Source of the DNA: Vibrio zhanjiangensis
GTDB taxonomy: Bacteria > Pseudomonadota > Gammaproteobacteria > Enterobacterales > Vibrionaceae
Reading direction: 5' to 3'
NCBI RefSeq assembly: GCF_030161235.1
Contig: NZ_BSPW01000024.1
Location: forward strand, 124,001 to 188,000
Length of the DNA stretch: 64,000 bases
This document shows, piece after piece, positions 37,994 through 45,758 of this stretch. The position numbers were made by a program, and so were the translations under genes. Below the pieces are notes generated by a model that worked only from the letters and a program-made list of their open reading frames with translations, was not told the DNA's origin and did no database searches. Position 1 is the first letter of the stretch. The number at the start of each line of letters is the position of its first letter.

Positions 37994-38505
37994 GATTAAC
38001 GAGCAAACAAGTCAATTTATTCATTGAGCTCTCAAGTGTTCTTACAGACTTTGACCGATTTACGCTTCAAGGCACAGGGCAGGTAGATGACTATCTACAG
38101 ACTTTAGCGTCGATAACAGGGATGGAAATAACGTTAGAGTTACTGGAGAAATTTGAGGGGATCTGTCAGCTTGCTCACTCAGAAAACAATTTGTTGGGAG
38201 AGATAAGAAAGAATATTTTAGGTGACCCTAAGCTTGGCCCGGTGGCGAGAAACATCATCAAACTTTGGTATACAGGAACTTGGTATCAGCTACCGAATGA
38301 TTGGCGAGAGGCCTATGGGGCAAGTGACAGTGATCGAACTTTTTTTGTCAGTCCATCTTCTTATACCGAAGGGCTATTATGGCTAGCTATTGGTGCTAAC
38401 CCATCTGGTGCAAAAGGGCCTGGTTACGGTTCTTGGCAAAGCCCACCGAATATTCATTTTAAAGATACTTGGTCGTACCCACCTAAGGTTCCGATGGAAC
38501 AATAA
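37990..38505 (+). CDS. Sugar dehydrogenase small-subunit-like protein (FAD-SLDH / gluconate 2-dehydrogenase subunit 3 type)
   Basis: 171 residues. NLFIELSSVLTDF at the N-terminus, LGPVARNIIKLWYTGTWYQ in the middle, and YTEGLLWLAIGANPSGAKGPGYGSWQSPP at the end follow the pattern of the small subunit of membrane FAD sorbitol/fructose dehydrogenases (WYTGT, then Trp, then G.GSW..PP). Known members carry a Tat signal that exports the whole complex; here the N-terminus MRLTSKQVNLF has none. It overlaps the ferritin-like gene by 4 bp (ATGA), so stoichiometric translation is likely. Function inferred as chaperone or structural partner of the GMC subunit. Confidence 0.72.
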   Translation: MRLTSKQVNLFIELSSVLTDFDRFTLQGTGQVDDYLQTLASITGMEITLELLEKFEGICQLAHSENNLLGEIRKNILGDPKLGPVARNIIKLWYTGTWYQLPNDWREAYGASDSDRTFFVSPSSYTEGLLWLAIGANPSGAKGPGYGSWQSPPNIHFKDTWSYPPKVPMEQ

Positions 38506-38554
38506 CAAGTAGCAAAGTTTATCGTAAATATCATTTGGCTAAAGGAATAAAAGT

Positions 38555-39472
38555 ATGAGCAGACAAACAATGTTTCCAGAGGGAAGTGTTAAATTTGGTA
38601 TCACACCGGCGGGTTGGGTTAACGACGACTTTCCAGATATTGATATCGGCATTCCATTTGAGCAAATTGTAAGTGAGATGGCTTTAGCTGGCTTTTGTGG
38701 TTGTAGCCGAGGACACAAATACCCCTCGGACCCTGCAGTGTTAAAACCCGAACTTGATATGCGAGGCTTACAAATGTCTGAGCCTTGGGTAAGCACCTAT
38801 TTCACCATTAAAGATATGTACCAGAAAACGCTGGAGAACTTTGATAAGGAAATTGAATTTATTCAAGCGATGAAAAGCGGAGATATGGTGCTGGCTGAGT
38901 TGGGGTGTTCATCACATCAACAGCCAATCGCTCTCGTTCCTAATGCGCCAAATTTTAGTGATGAACAATGGAAAAATTTAGCTAACGGTTTGAATGATCT
39001 CGGACACAAAGCAAACCAAAAAGGCATTACTATGTGTTACCACCACCACATGGGAACAGGGGTGATGAACATGGATCAAATTGCCCGCTTAGCAGAAATG
39101 ACAGATCCAAACTTAGTCAACTTATGTCTGGATACAGGTCATCTTCACTTTGCTGGCGGTGATAACCTCGAATTTATTAGACTCTATGGTGACAGAATTC
39201 GTCACGTACATTTAAAAAATATTCGCCAAGAGGTAATGGAATATTGTCTAGCCCATCAATTGTCATTTAAAGAGTCAATCCTTCGCGGAGTATTTACTGT
39301 ACCTGGAGACCCTGCGGGCTGTTTGGACTTTGAGGCTATCTTCCAAGCATTGGTTGAAAAAGACTACTCTGGTTGGTTGATTGTAGAAGCAGAACAAGAT
39401 CCGGCAAAGGCTAAGCCGTTATTATACGCTCAAATGGCTCGTCAGTACTTAAGAGAAATCACCGGACTGTAA
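38555..39472 (+). CDS. IolE-like inosose dehydratase / xylose-isomerase-like TIM barrel
   Basis: 305 residues. VKFGITPAGWVNDDFPDIDIG at the start, LAGFCGCSRGHKYPSDP, MCYHHHMGTGVMN, LCLDTGHLHFAGGDNLEFI, IRHVHLKN and LIVEAEQDPAKAKPL are the IolE stations, including the metal ligands Glu, Asp, His and Glu. IolE dehydrates scyllo-inosose (a keto-inositol). No other iol genes (iolB, C, D, G, A) are near, so the substrate may instead be a keto-sugar made by the GMC enzyme upstream. It begins 50 bp after the small-subunit gene, same strand; AAAGGA precedes its ATG. Confidence 0.82.
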   Translation: MSRQTMFPEGSVKFGITPAGWVNDDFPDIDIGIPFEQIVSEMALAGFCGCSRGHKYPSDPAVLKPELDMRGLQMSEPWVSTYFTIKDMYQKTLENFDKEIEFIQAMKSGDMVLAELGCSSHQQPIALVPNAPNFSDEQWKNLANGLNDLGHKANQKGITMCYHHHMGTGVMNMDQIARLAEMTDPNLVNLCLDTGHLHFAGGDNLEFIRLYGDRIRHVHLKNIRQEVMEYCLAHQLSFKESILRGVFTVPGDPAGCLDFEAIFQALVEKDYSGWLIVEAEQDPAKAKPLLYAQMARQYLREITGL

Positions 39473-39501
39473 CTTAGTATACTTGATGCGGAGCAATATC
39501 T

Positions 39502-40518
39502 ATGTCAAATCAGACAGAGCTATACTTTAGCTTTTTTATGTTCGACTCCAACTTTCCAATTGAAAATGAGAATTTTTTGGATCAGGCCATCGTTCACATG
39601 AGACACCTAGTCGATTTAGGATACGTTGGATTTGAAATCCATCCTGGGCGGGAAGAAACGACGTCTTATGCTTTTCCAACCTATGACCAAGAGCTGAAGG
39701 CATACAGGGAATTTAGAGCAAGAATGAACTCTGAAGGCCTTGCTAATATCAAAATTGCCACTAACGTTGGCGCAACCACTACCCTAGACCCAAGCTCCAG
39801 CAATCCTGAGCTGCGTCAGGCTGGTATTGATTATCTTAAATCTAGAATCGATATTACCGCAGCGATGGGTGGCGAGATTATGATGGGGCCAATGGTGATT
39901 CCATATGGTGGGTTTGTTTTTGATGCGCCAAATGGTAACGCTGTTTGGAGTGATGCACTTCAAGATGAGTTAGATGCGCGATACGAAGTGGCGAAAGACA
40001 GTTTTCGAGACTTGGCTCAATATGCGAGAGACAGAGGTGTCAAACTTGCCATTGAGCCGATCAGCCACTGGGAAACTCCCGGTCCGAATAAGCTAGCCCA
40101 GCTTATAAAATTTTTAGACGATATAGACGATAAAACAGTAGGAGTAGTTATCGACAGTGCTCAAGAGGTACTTGATGGCGATGGTCCCAAGGTATTTGCA
40201 GGGCAAGTAGACTATCTGGCTAGCCAAAACCGGTTACATTATGCTCAAGCTTCCCCTCCAGACAGAGGGGATCTAACAAACTGTTGGCTTCCTTGGCAAG
40301 ATATGTTTAGGCCAATTTTACGGCATTATGATGGACCGATAGCGGTTGAAATTTTTAATGCTGTTGGAGGTTTCGATCAAGGACTGCGGTTAAGCAGAAG
40401 AAAGTTTTGGGTGCCAGAAGTGGATTCACCGAATGAATACCCGAATGCTTATACGGTTGCATTACAGGCTTATGAAACGACAAAATATAATCTTTCTCTA
40501 ATTAAGAGTAACTTGTAA
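39502..40518 (+). CDS. Sugar isomerase/epimerase, D-tagatose/psicose 3-epimerase-like TIM barrel
   Basis: 338 residues. Metal and substrate residues of the xylose-isomerase-like TIM barrel are in place: IHPGREETTSYAFPTYD, LAIEPISHWETPGPN (Glu), VGVVIDSAQ (Asp), RLHYAQASPPDRGDLTN (His, then Arg-Gly as in ketose 3-epimerases) and IAVEIFNAVGG (Glu). It has no signal peptide. Likely to epimerise or isomerise a keto-sugar at C3; the family also includes 3-keto-glycoside lyases, which cannot be excluded. Last gene of the run, 29 bp after the IolE-like gene, with GGAGCAA near its start. Confidence 0.8.
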   Translation: MSNQTELYFSFFMFDSNFPIENENFLDQAIVHMRHLVDLGYVGFEIHPGREETTSYAFPTYDQELKAYREFRARMNSEGLANIKIATNVGATTTLDPSSSNPELRQAGIDYLKSRIDITAAMGGEIMMGPMVIPYGGFVFDAPNGNAVWSDALQDELDARYEVAKDSFRDLAQYARDRGVKLAIEPISHWETPGPNKLAQLIKFLDDIDDKTVGVVIDSAQEVLDGDGPKVFAGQVDYLASQNRLHYAQASPPDRGDLTNCWLPWQDMFRPILRHYDGPIAVEIFNAVGGFDQGLRLSRRKFWVPEVDSPNEYPNAYTVALQAYETTKYNLSLIKSNL

Positions 40519-40531
40519 TATCAATACTCTT

Positions 40532-40560
40532 GTATAAAGCGTCATCTAGGCGCTTTATAC
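40532..40560. terminator. Bidirectional terminator closing the GMC cluster
   Basis: A perfect 10-bp stem (GTATAAAGCG / CGCTTTATAC) with a 9-nt loop lies between the convergent epimerase-like and DUF2007 genes. T-rich only moderately. Confidence 0.65.
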
Positions 40561-40573
40561 AACCCAAACCATG

Positions 40574-40885
40574 CTAATCTCGACAACTCGTATTGCACTT
40601 CCAACATAAACCAAATTGTACTTCGTTGAATTCATAACACTTTTCGCATTGCCATCGTGACGTAGACTGCTCATGTTGCTCATAATGTTCAATTATCTTA
40701 GTTGCTTGACCAATTTGGCTTGCATCCAGTAACCAAATATATGGATATGTACTTGCGTCACAGGGCAATTCTCCTTGTAACCCGAAAATGCCTTCTCCTA
40801 ACACTTTACAATCGATATTCGACGATTTCAGAAGTTCACAGACAATATGAACTTCTGGACCTGTCGGTGCTGAGTAGATTTTCAA
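40574..40885 (-). CDS. DUF2007 protein with C-terminal zinc ribbon
   Basis: 103 residues. The N-terminal MKIYSAPTGPEVHIVCELLKSSNI followed by GEGIFGLQGELPCD is the DUF2007 'putative signal transducing' domain; the C-terminus carries WQCEKCYEFNEVQFGLCWKCN, a four-Cys zinc ribbon. Function unknown. It overlaps the TVP38 gene by 4 bp, so it is translated from the same message. Confidence 0.82.
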   Translation of the reverse strand: MKIYSAPTGPEVHIVCELLKSSNIDCKVLGEGIFGLQGELPCDASTYPYIWLLDASQIGQATKIIEHYEQHEQSTSRWQCEKCYEFNEVQFGLCWKCNTSCRD

Positions 40886-41577
40886 GAGGCACGACCGTTT
40901 TGTGGTTGTGAAGTTCTTCTAAGTTTACCCATCAGCCACTTGGTTATCACAGGAAATAGTCCAAGCAGGGCAAAAGAAAGTAATACCGGGGCCGAGACAA
41001 TACCGGATAAGGTATCTATCTGCGCAAGTTGTGTACCAGCATTCAAATACACAGCAGTGCCAGGTAGCATACCTAACTGGCTTACTAGGTAAAATCTAAG
41101 AGTAGTAATGGGAGTTAGGCCCATAAGTAAGTTAATTAAGAAAAACGGGAACACTGGGATAAGGCGCAATGAAAATAAATAAAATGCCCCATCTTTTGCT
41201 ACGCCGTCGTTAATTGCTTTTAATTTATCACCGAACTTGTTTTGTACCCAATCGCGAAGCAGGAAACGGCTGCTAAGAAAGGCAAAGGTGGCACCAATAG
41301 TGCTGGCAAAAGAGACGAGTAATAAACTCGTCCAAAAGCCAAATAAAGCGGCACCTAATAAGGTAACTACAGCAGCGCCAGGAATAGAAAATGCGGTGAT
41401 AGTTATGTATGCAAGAAAATAGCTGATTGCGGCCAATGTAAAGTGATTGTTGATGAACTCAGACAGTGATGCCTGCTGAGCTTTGGCATTTTCTAAAGTG
41501 AGGTAGTGGCTAAAGTTAATCCCAAGAAATAAGATTAATCCGACCAACAAGACACCTAACACGAGCTTTTTATTCAT
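40882..41577 (-). CDS. TVP38/TMEM64 family inner-membrane protein (DedA-like)
   Basis: 231 residues from the second ATG (41575-41577), which sits six bases after AGGAA; an ATG two codons earlier is the alternative. Several membrane helices (about 6-24, 48-75, 80-103, 130-155, 160-180, 195-215), with the family motif FSIPGAAVVTLLGAALFGFWTSLLLV and LRLIPVFPFFLINLLMGLTPI, where the Arg and Pro of the re-entrant loop are conserved. These proteins are related to DedA/VTT lipid scramblases or flippases. Co-transcribed with the DUF2007 gene. Confidence 0.87.
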   Translation of the reverse strand: MNKKLVLGVLLVGLILFLGINFSHYLTLENAKAQQASLSEFINNHFTLAAISYFLAYITITAFSIPGAAVVTLLGAALFGFWTSLLLVSFASTIGATFAFLSSRFLLRDWVQNKFGDKLKAINDGVAKDGAFYLFSLRLIPVFPFFLINLLMGLTPITTLRFYLVSQLGMLPGTAVYLNAGTQLAQIDTLSGIVSAPVLLSFALLGLFPVITKWLMGKLRRTSQPQNGRAS

Positions 41578-41660
41578 ACTCATTTCCTACATTTAAGCTA
41601 ACAAAGACTATCAGATAAGAACAGTTGAATTGGCGTAAAATTTCAAAAGAAAATACAAAA

Positions 41661-41683
41661 AAGCCAACCTATCTGGTTGGCTT
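41661..41683 (-). terminator. Intrinsic terminator of tfoY
   Basis: A perfect 9-bp stem (AAGCCAACC / GGTTGGCTT) with a 5-nt loop is followed on the minus strand by TTTTGTATTTTC, 28 bp past the tfoY stop. Confidence 0.85.
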
Positions 41684-41711
41684 ACCTATCAGTTAGCTGC
41701 TATTTCTTGAG

Positions 41712-42305
41712 CTAGCTATTGAGAAGTGTTTCCAATTCAGCTCTACGAGTTGAAGGAATTACCGACCAGTGCTTGCCTTTGATTGCACCTTCTAAGGCCC
41801 ATAATAGCTCAATCGATACTTCCGCTGAGTGAGTAGCTTGAATGGCTTTAAACGCTTTTACTGAGCCGGCTTGTTCCAAGTTCTCGACACTGTCAATTCC
41901 TGCTTTCTTTAACATTCGTTCAGTCGCTAGCCGAAGGTTTGGAAGATCTTTAAGACGGGTAGGCCTCGTTTTGGCTTGAGAGGTCTTTTCTTTTTTTGCT
42001 ACTTGCAAAGCACTTTGTGCTAGTAAAAGTGCACGCTCTTGGCAAGATGCGACATCGTCAGTTAAAGCGAAATATTTGGTTACGACTGGAAAACCACGCT
42101 TTTTATAAACATACGGAGTTAGTCCCTCAGTTTGGAATTGATTAGCTAGTTTATCATCGGCGCGGATGTGCAGCTTATCGTTGACGACTAATGCGAACAT
42201 AGTGTCGTCTGCGAAGATGCCGAATCCGCCGAACATCGAGCGCGATTTTATGTGACCAAGCTGATCAAAAAGTCGCATCGATTCTTTAAGTATTGGTTTA
42301 TCCAT
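41712..42305 (-). CDS. tfoY: TfoX/Sxy family regulator, TfoY
   Basis: 197 residues with the two TfoX domains: N-terminal [24 protein letters not shown] at about 17-40, and C-terminal [30 protein letters not shown] from about 117, with [20 protein letters not shown]. In Vibrio, TfoX drives chitin-induced competence, while TfoY controls motility and type VI secretion. I call this one TfoY because a c-di-GMP riboswitch lies upstream and purR follows it upstream, as in V. cholerae (VC1722 locus). A TATAAT box at 42331-42336 gives a possible second promoter inside the leader, close to the ATG. Confidence 0.9.
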   Translation of the reverse strand: MDKPILKESMRLFDQLGHIKSRSMFGGFGIFADDTMFALVVNDKLHIRADDKLANQFQTEGLTPYVYKKRGFPVVTKYFALTDDVASCQERALLLAQSALQVAKKEKTSQAKTRPTRLKDLPNLRLATERMLKKAGIDSVENLEQAGSVKAFKAIQATHSAEVSIELLWALEGAIKGKHWSVIPSTRRAELETLLNS

Positions 42306-42492
42306 GCTGTTTTATCTCGGTGTATATAAAATTATACGCCACCAAAACCAGGTCCGAGAGATTAGCAAAATAATGCAGGTAAAGTGTTGTAAAAAGTGTC
42401 ATACATTCTTTAGAACAAATACGTTTGGTTTTTGAAACTTCAAATTACCAGTCCATGTTTTGTTTTAAACAGTATGCTTGGTTGCATTTTTG

Positions 42493-42581
42493 CCCATCGG
42501 TAACTCCGCTACCATTCAGTTTCCTGAGTCAGGCCGGAAGCTTTGCGTCCCACTCTTTCGAAGTGGTTTGCCCTGTTCGTG
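42493..42581 (-). promoter_or_regulatory. Class I cyclic-di-GMP riboswitch (GEMM-I, Vc2-like)
   Basis: On the minus strand this segment reads CACGAACAGGGCAAACCAC at its 5' end. It then has the tetraloop helix with GAAAGAGTGGGACGCAAAGC, CCGGCCT, and finally GGTAGCGGAGTTACCGATGGG-type sequence. These match the V. cholerae Vc2 aptamer in order, including the GNRA-like tetraloop and receptor elements. P1 closes between the CCC/GGG ends. The 3' end is 188 nt upstream of the tfoY ATG, leaving room for an expression platform. c-di-GMP binding should modulate tfoY expression. The rest of 42306-42722 holds the leader and no gene. Confidence 0.93.
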
Positions 42582-42687
42582 GCAATTAGTCGAACACCTT
42601 AAGGATAAATAAGATTTGAGGTAAGTATCACATCATGATCATGTAAGTGTGACATATATCGCAATATTTTGTGTTAAAATGATAGGT

Positions 42688-42715
42688 CCGGCTAATAGTT
42701 TAAGTTATCAGCCGG
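42688..42715. terminator. Hairpin after purR
   Basis: CCGGCTAATA pairs with TATCAGCCGG (9 of 10 positions) across an 8-nt loop, eight bases past the purR stop. On the plus strand a GTTTT follows; on the minus strand, the purR direction, the T-rich part comes about 8 nt later. Probably the purR terminator, imperfect. Confidence 0.5.
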
Positions 42716-42722
42716 GTTTTGG

Positions 42723-43730
42723 TCATTTGTTTAAATCAAAAACGGTATCGCGAATGACGATCTCAGGGTGCATTTCAAATACACGCTTTTCATGTTCTTT
42801 GTCTTTGATACGTTCTAAAAGAATTTCAAACGCATTTTTGCCTACTCGACGTTTAGGTTGATGAACGGTAGTAAGGGGGGGGGAGAAATATTCGGCAAGT
42901 TCAATGTTGTCATAGCCAATAACTGAAATTTGTTCAGGTATTTTGATACCTTTTTGCTGTAACCTACTCATCAAGCCTAATGCCATGGTATCGTTGAAGC
43001 AAAATACGGCGGTTGGTTTATCATCCATGGCAACAATCTTATCTGCCGCTAGAACCGCAGTATCACACTCGAAGTTTCCTTCAAGAATCCAATCTTCATT
43101 GACGCTAAGTTTCGCTTCATTCATAGCACGGCGAAATCCTTGAATACGTTCTTGGCAGGCTGCTTTTTCAAAGTGTCCACTCAGGCAAGCAATATGCTCA
43201 TGGCCATGATCGATGAGATACTTGGTGGCTAGGTAACCCCCTTCTTCAGAGTTGTCGATGATTTTATCTGCCTGAGAACTCTCTGGCCCCCAGTCCATCA
43301 CAACTTTAGGTATATCTTTATGGCGATCAAGCATTTCGCTTAGCTCTTCTGTTAAGTCGGAGCACATGACCAAAATGCCATCAACTCGTTTTTCCGCGAG
43401 CATCCGTATGTAGTCACGTTGTTTCTCGTAAATTCCGCCAGTATTACACAAAATAAGAGTATAGCCTTGACGGTAGCAGTAACTCTCCACACCGTCGATC
43501 ACTTCGGAAAAGAAAAGGTTTGTGGATTGGGTGACAAGCATTCCAATTGTGCGAGTACTGTTGCACTTTAAACTTCTCGCCACAGCGCTGGGGGCATAGT
43601 TCAATTGAGTAACGGCCTCCATCACTTTTTCTTGTGTTGCTTCGGCAACAAAGCGAGTCTTGTTGATTACGTGAGAAACGGTAGTTGTTGAGACGCCAGC
43701 TAAGCGGGCAACGTCTTTTATAGTGGCCAT
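42723..43730 (-). CDS. purR: LacI family purine repressor PurR
   Basis: 335 residues. The N-terminal helix-turn-helix [28 protein letters not shown] and hinge with [11 protein letters not shown] are as in PurR, followed by the periplasmic-binding-like core ([58 protein letters not shown]). It represses purine-synthesis genes when bound to hypoxanthine or guanine. A run of nine C in the coding strand (G9 at about 42875-42883 on the plus strand) encodes part of FSPPLTT; slippage there would break the C-terminal 50 residues. Confidence 0.93.
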   Translation of the reverse strand: MATIKDVARLAGVSTTTVSHVINKTRFVAEATQEKVMEAVTQLNYAPSAVARSLKCNSTRTIGMLVTQSTNLFFSEVIDGVESYCYRQGYTLILCNTGGIYEKQRDYIRMLAEKRVDGILVMCSDLTEELSEMLDRHKDIPKVVMDWGPESSQADKIIDNSEEGGYLATKYLIDHGHEHIACLSGHFEKAACQERIQGFRRAMNEAKLSVNEDWILEGNFECDTAVLAADKIVAMDDKPTAVFCFNDTMALGLMSRLQQKGIKIPEQISVIGYDNIELAEYFSPPLTTVHQPKRRVGKNAFEILLERIKDKEHEKRVFEMHPEIVIRDTVFDLNK

Positions 43731-44030
43731 AAGGTTTTATCCTGTCGATGACTGCCGGAAGCTTTCATCGAAAGCCATGTAGGTGGGCAGTAAGTATCAG
43801 AAACGCAAAAACCGCTCTATTTAGCGGTTTGTTTCTTGTTCTGTTAGTTTTTATCGTTTTCGCTCTCGATTTTAGATCGCAAAAGCATCTAGAGCAAACA
43901 AAAACCCAGTGTGCGATAGGCTTATCATCACACATTTGGATTTACTTACTCACTTTTTCTTGTATACGAGGCCTTTAGCTGGGTGAGAATGGAAAGGGGT
44001 TCGGTCATGAGTGAGTGAACAGCACTGCCA
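43731..44030. other. purR upstream region (300 bp)
   Basis: Between the elyC stop and the purR start, both on the minus strand. It holds the elyC terminator at 43809-43830 and the purR promoter, and no coding frame I would support. A short plus-strand frame (43748-43978) has a hydrophobic middle but no family match and no ribosome-binding site. Confidence 0.45.
43809..43830 (-). terminator. Intrinsic terminator between elyC and purR
   Basis: A perfect 8-bp stem (AAACCGCT / AGCGGTTT) with a 6-nt loop is followed on the minus strand by TTGCG, giving a T5 run that starts inside the stem. It lies about 200 bp past the elyC stop and 79 bp before the purR start. Confidence 0.6.
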
Positions 44031-44849
44031 TCAGGTATCACCTTTTATTACTTTTTTGTCTGATACAATACTGTCTTTATGGTCACTATTTGAAACCCAA
44101 TTGCGCAGCGATTGCCATATTAATCCTAGAGTTTCATGCCAATATATTTCAGTTTGTTCTAGATAAACGGCTTTCGGTGCATACTTAACCCAAATTTGTT
44201 CTACGTTGCGTTGGGCAAGATAGTTAGTTGGGGCTGGGTAGGGTTTTAATCCTGCTGAGTGAAACTCCATCAGGGCTCGTTTCATATGGCTGGCAGATGT
44301 GACAATGACAAGTTTTTTCAATTTAATGAATGCTGCAGCTTGACGGGCTTCTTCCCACGTATCTTTGGCTGTTTCCAATAAAATAATGTCTGACTTGGCG
44401 ACGCCTAATGCAAGAGCGACTTTGGCCATCATACGTGCGTTACTTACTTCTGAGCCGCCCGCATATCCTGACAGAATTAACTTTGACCCTGGGTACATCC
44501 GCATGACTCTTATTCCCTCAGAAAGTCGCATTAGACCTGTGCGGCTAAGCTCGGACGTCGGAGGGATTTTGTCATCGACTACGTGGCCACTACCTAATAC
44601 CATAACGTAGTCTATGGTTTCGTCCACTGGGAAAAAGGCCGTATATTGGCGCTCAAGAGGGAGAAGAAGTCTTGATGCAACAGGCTGGAAAGAGATGAGA
44701 AAAATACCTAGGAAGGAAAACAGCACAACAAAGCATCCTGTTTTTTGCTTTTTTGTAAACATGATAAGCATCAGACCAATAATGCCCATGATTAACATGG
44801 CAGGCAAAGGCATTAATAGTGATGACACGACTTTTTTCAGCTCAAACAT
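44031..44849 (-). CDS. elyC: Envelope biogenesis factor ElyC
   Basis: 272 residues from the ATG of MFELKKVVSSLLMPLPAML; a TTG two codons earlier opens the longest frame. Two N-terminal membrane helices (about 12-32 and 38-55) precede a DUF218 domain with VMVLGSGHVVDDKIPPTSELS, LILSGYAGGSEVSNARMMAKV, VIVTSASHMKRAL and a C-terminal EQIWVKYAPKAVYLEQTEIYWHE. ElyC in E. coli is needed for peptidoglycan synthesis at low temperature, through the lipid carrier. Divergent from cmoM, the conserved arrangement ahead of mukFEB. Confidence 0.93.
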   Translation of the reverse strand: MFELKKVVSSLLMPLPAMLIMGIIGLMLIMFTKKQKTGCFVVLFSFLGIFLISFQPVASRLLLPLERQYTAFFPVDETIDYVMVLGSGHVVDDKIPPTSELSRTGLMRLSEGIRVMRMYPGSKLILSGYAGGSEVSNARMMAKVALALGVAKSDIILLETAKDTWEEARQAAAFIKLKKLVIVTSASHMKRALMEFHSAGLKPYPAPTNYLAQRNVEQIWVKYAPKAVYLEQTEIYWHETLGLIWQSLRNWVSNSDHKDSIVSDKKVIKGDT

Positions 44850-44963
44850 ACTCAAATAGTCCGAAAAAACACCAGTTGGTTTTAATTTAAGATAATCTTT
44901 CTTTATATCTGCTTTCTATGTGACAGAATAGCAGTATGACACGACATAATAACTCAACCCACC

Positions 44964-45758
44964 GTGACTAAAGATCGTAATTTCGACGATATCGCGCACA
45001 AATTTGCAAAAAACATCTACGGCTCTGATAAGGGTGAGATACGCCAAGTGATTGTTTGGGAAGAACTTGAACAATTACTTTCTGCTATTAATGGTAGCAG
45101 GAAAAGCCTCCATGTGCTTGATGCAGGAGGTGGATTGGCGCAAATTTCGCAAAAGCTAGCTAAACTCGGACATCGAGTTACTTTGTGTGATCTATCTTCG
45201 GAAATGTTGCAACTAGCTCGCCGAGATATTGAAAAAAATGGTTTGCTTGAGCAGTATCGCCTAATTCATTCACCAGCCCAAAACATAGCAAGACATTTAA
45301 ATGAACCTGTAGATATTTTGATGTTTCATGCTGTGATGGAATGGTTGGCAGAACCGAAAGCTGTACTGCAAACCTTGCTCGATGAAGTTAGACCTGGTGG
45401 AGCCGCCTCTATCATGTTCTACAACCACCATGGGTTAGTTTATAAGAATGTAGTGTGTGGCAATATTCCTCATATATTGGATGGTATGCCTCATCGTAAG
45501 AGATTTAAGTTGCAGCCACAGAAAGGGCTCAAACCGGAAGATGTTTATCTATGGATAGAGGAATCAGGTTTTGAAATTTGTGGCAAAGCAGGTATCCGAT
45601 GTTTCAGTGATTATATTGGAAACAGGGAATATCTGGGAGATTATCAAACACAAGATGTAATGGCGCTCGAGAGGAAGTTATGTCGTCAGGAACCCTATCT
45701 TTCTATGGGTCGCTATATACATGTATGGGCAAAAAAGAGCAGGAATAATAATGGGTGA
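44964..45758 (+). CDS. cmoM: tRNA 5-carboxymethoxyuridine methyltransferase CmoM
   Basis: 264 residues, formerly smtA. It begins at GTG (44964) since [23 protein letters not shown] is the family N-terminus and no ATG is available. SAM-binding [40 protein letters not shown] and [12 protein letters not shown] are typical. It methylates cmo5U34 to mcmo5U34 in tRNA, the last step after CmoA and CmoB, which are encoded at 55.7-57.5 kb in this window. No ribosome-binding site stands out. It overlaps mukF by 8 bp and heads the mukFEB operon. Confidence 0.94.
   Translation: MTKDRNFDDIAHKFAKNIYGSDKGEIRQVIVWEELEQLLSAINGSRKSLHVLDAGGGLAQISQKLAKLGHRVTLCDLSSEMLQLARRDIEKNGLLEQYRLIHSPAQNIARHLNEPVDILMFHAVMEWLAEPKAVLQTLLDEVRPGGAASIMFYNHHGLVYKNVVCGNIPHILDGMPHRKRFKLQPQKGLKPEDVYLWIEESGFEICGKAGIRCFSDYIGNREYLGDYQTQDVMALERKLCRQEPYLSMGRYIHVWAKKSRNNNG

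Noticed and set aside
43803-43818. Possible PurR box (ACGCAA half-site) upstream of purR
   Set aside because: Only one half matches, the central CG and the second half are absent, and the segment overlaps the elyC terminator.
43748-43978. Plus-strand frame of 76 codons with a hydrophobic segment between elyC and purR
   Set aside because: It has no ribosome-binding site, no family resemblance, overlaps the elyC terminator hairpin, and both neighbours run on the other strand.
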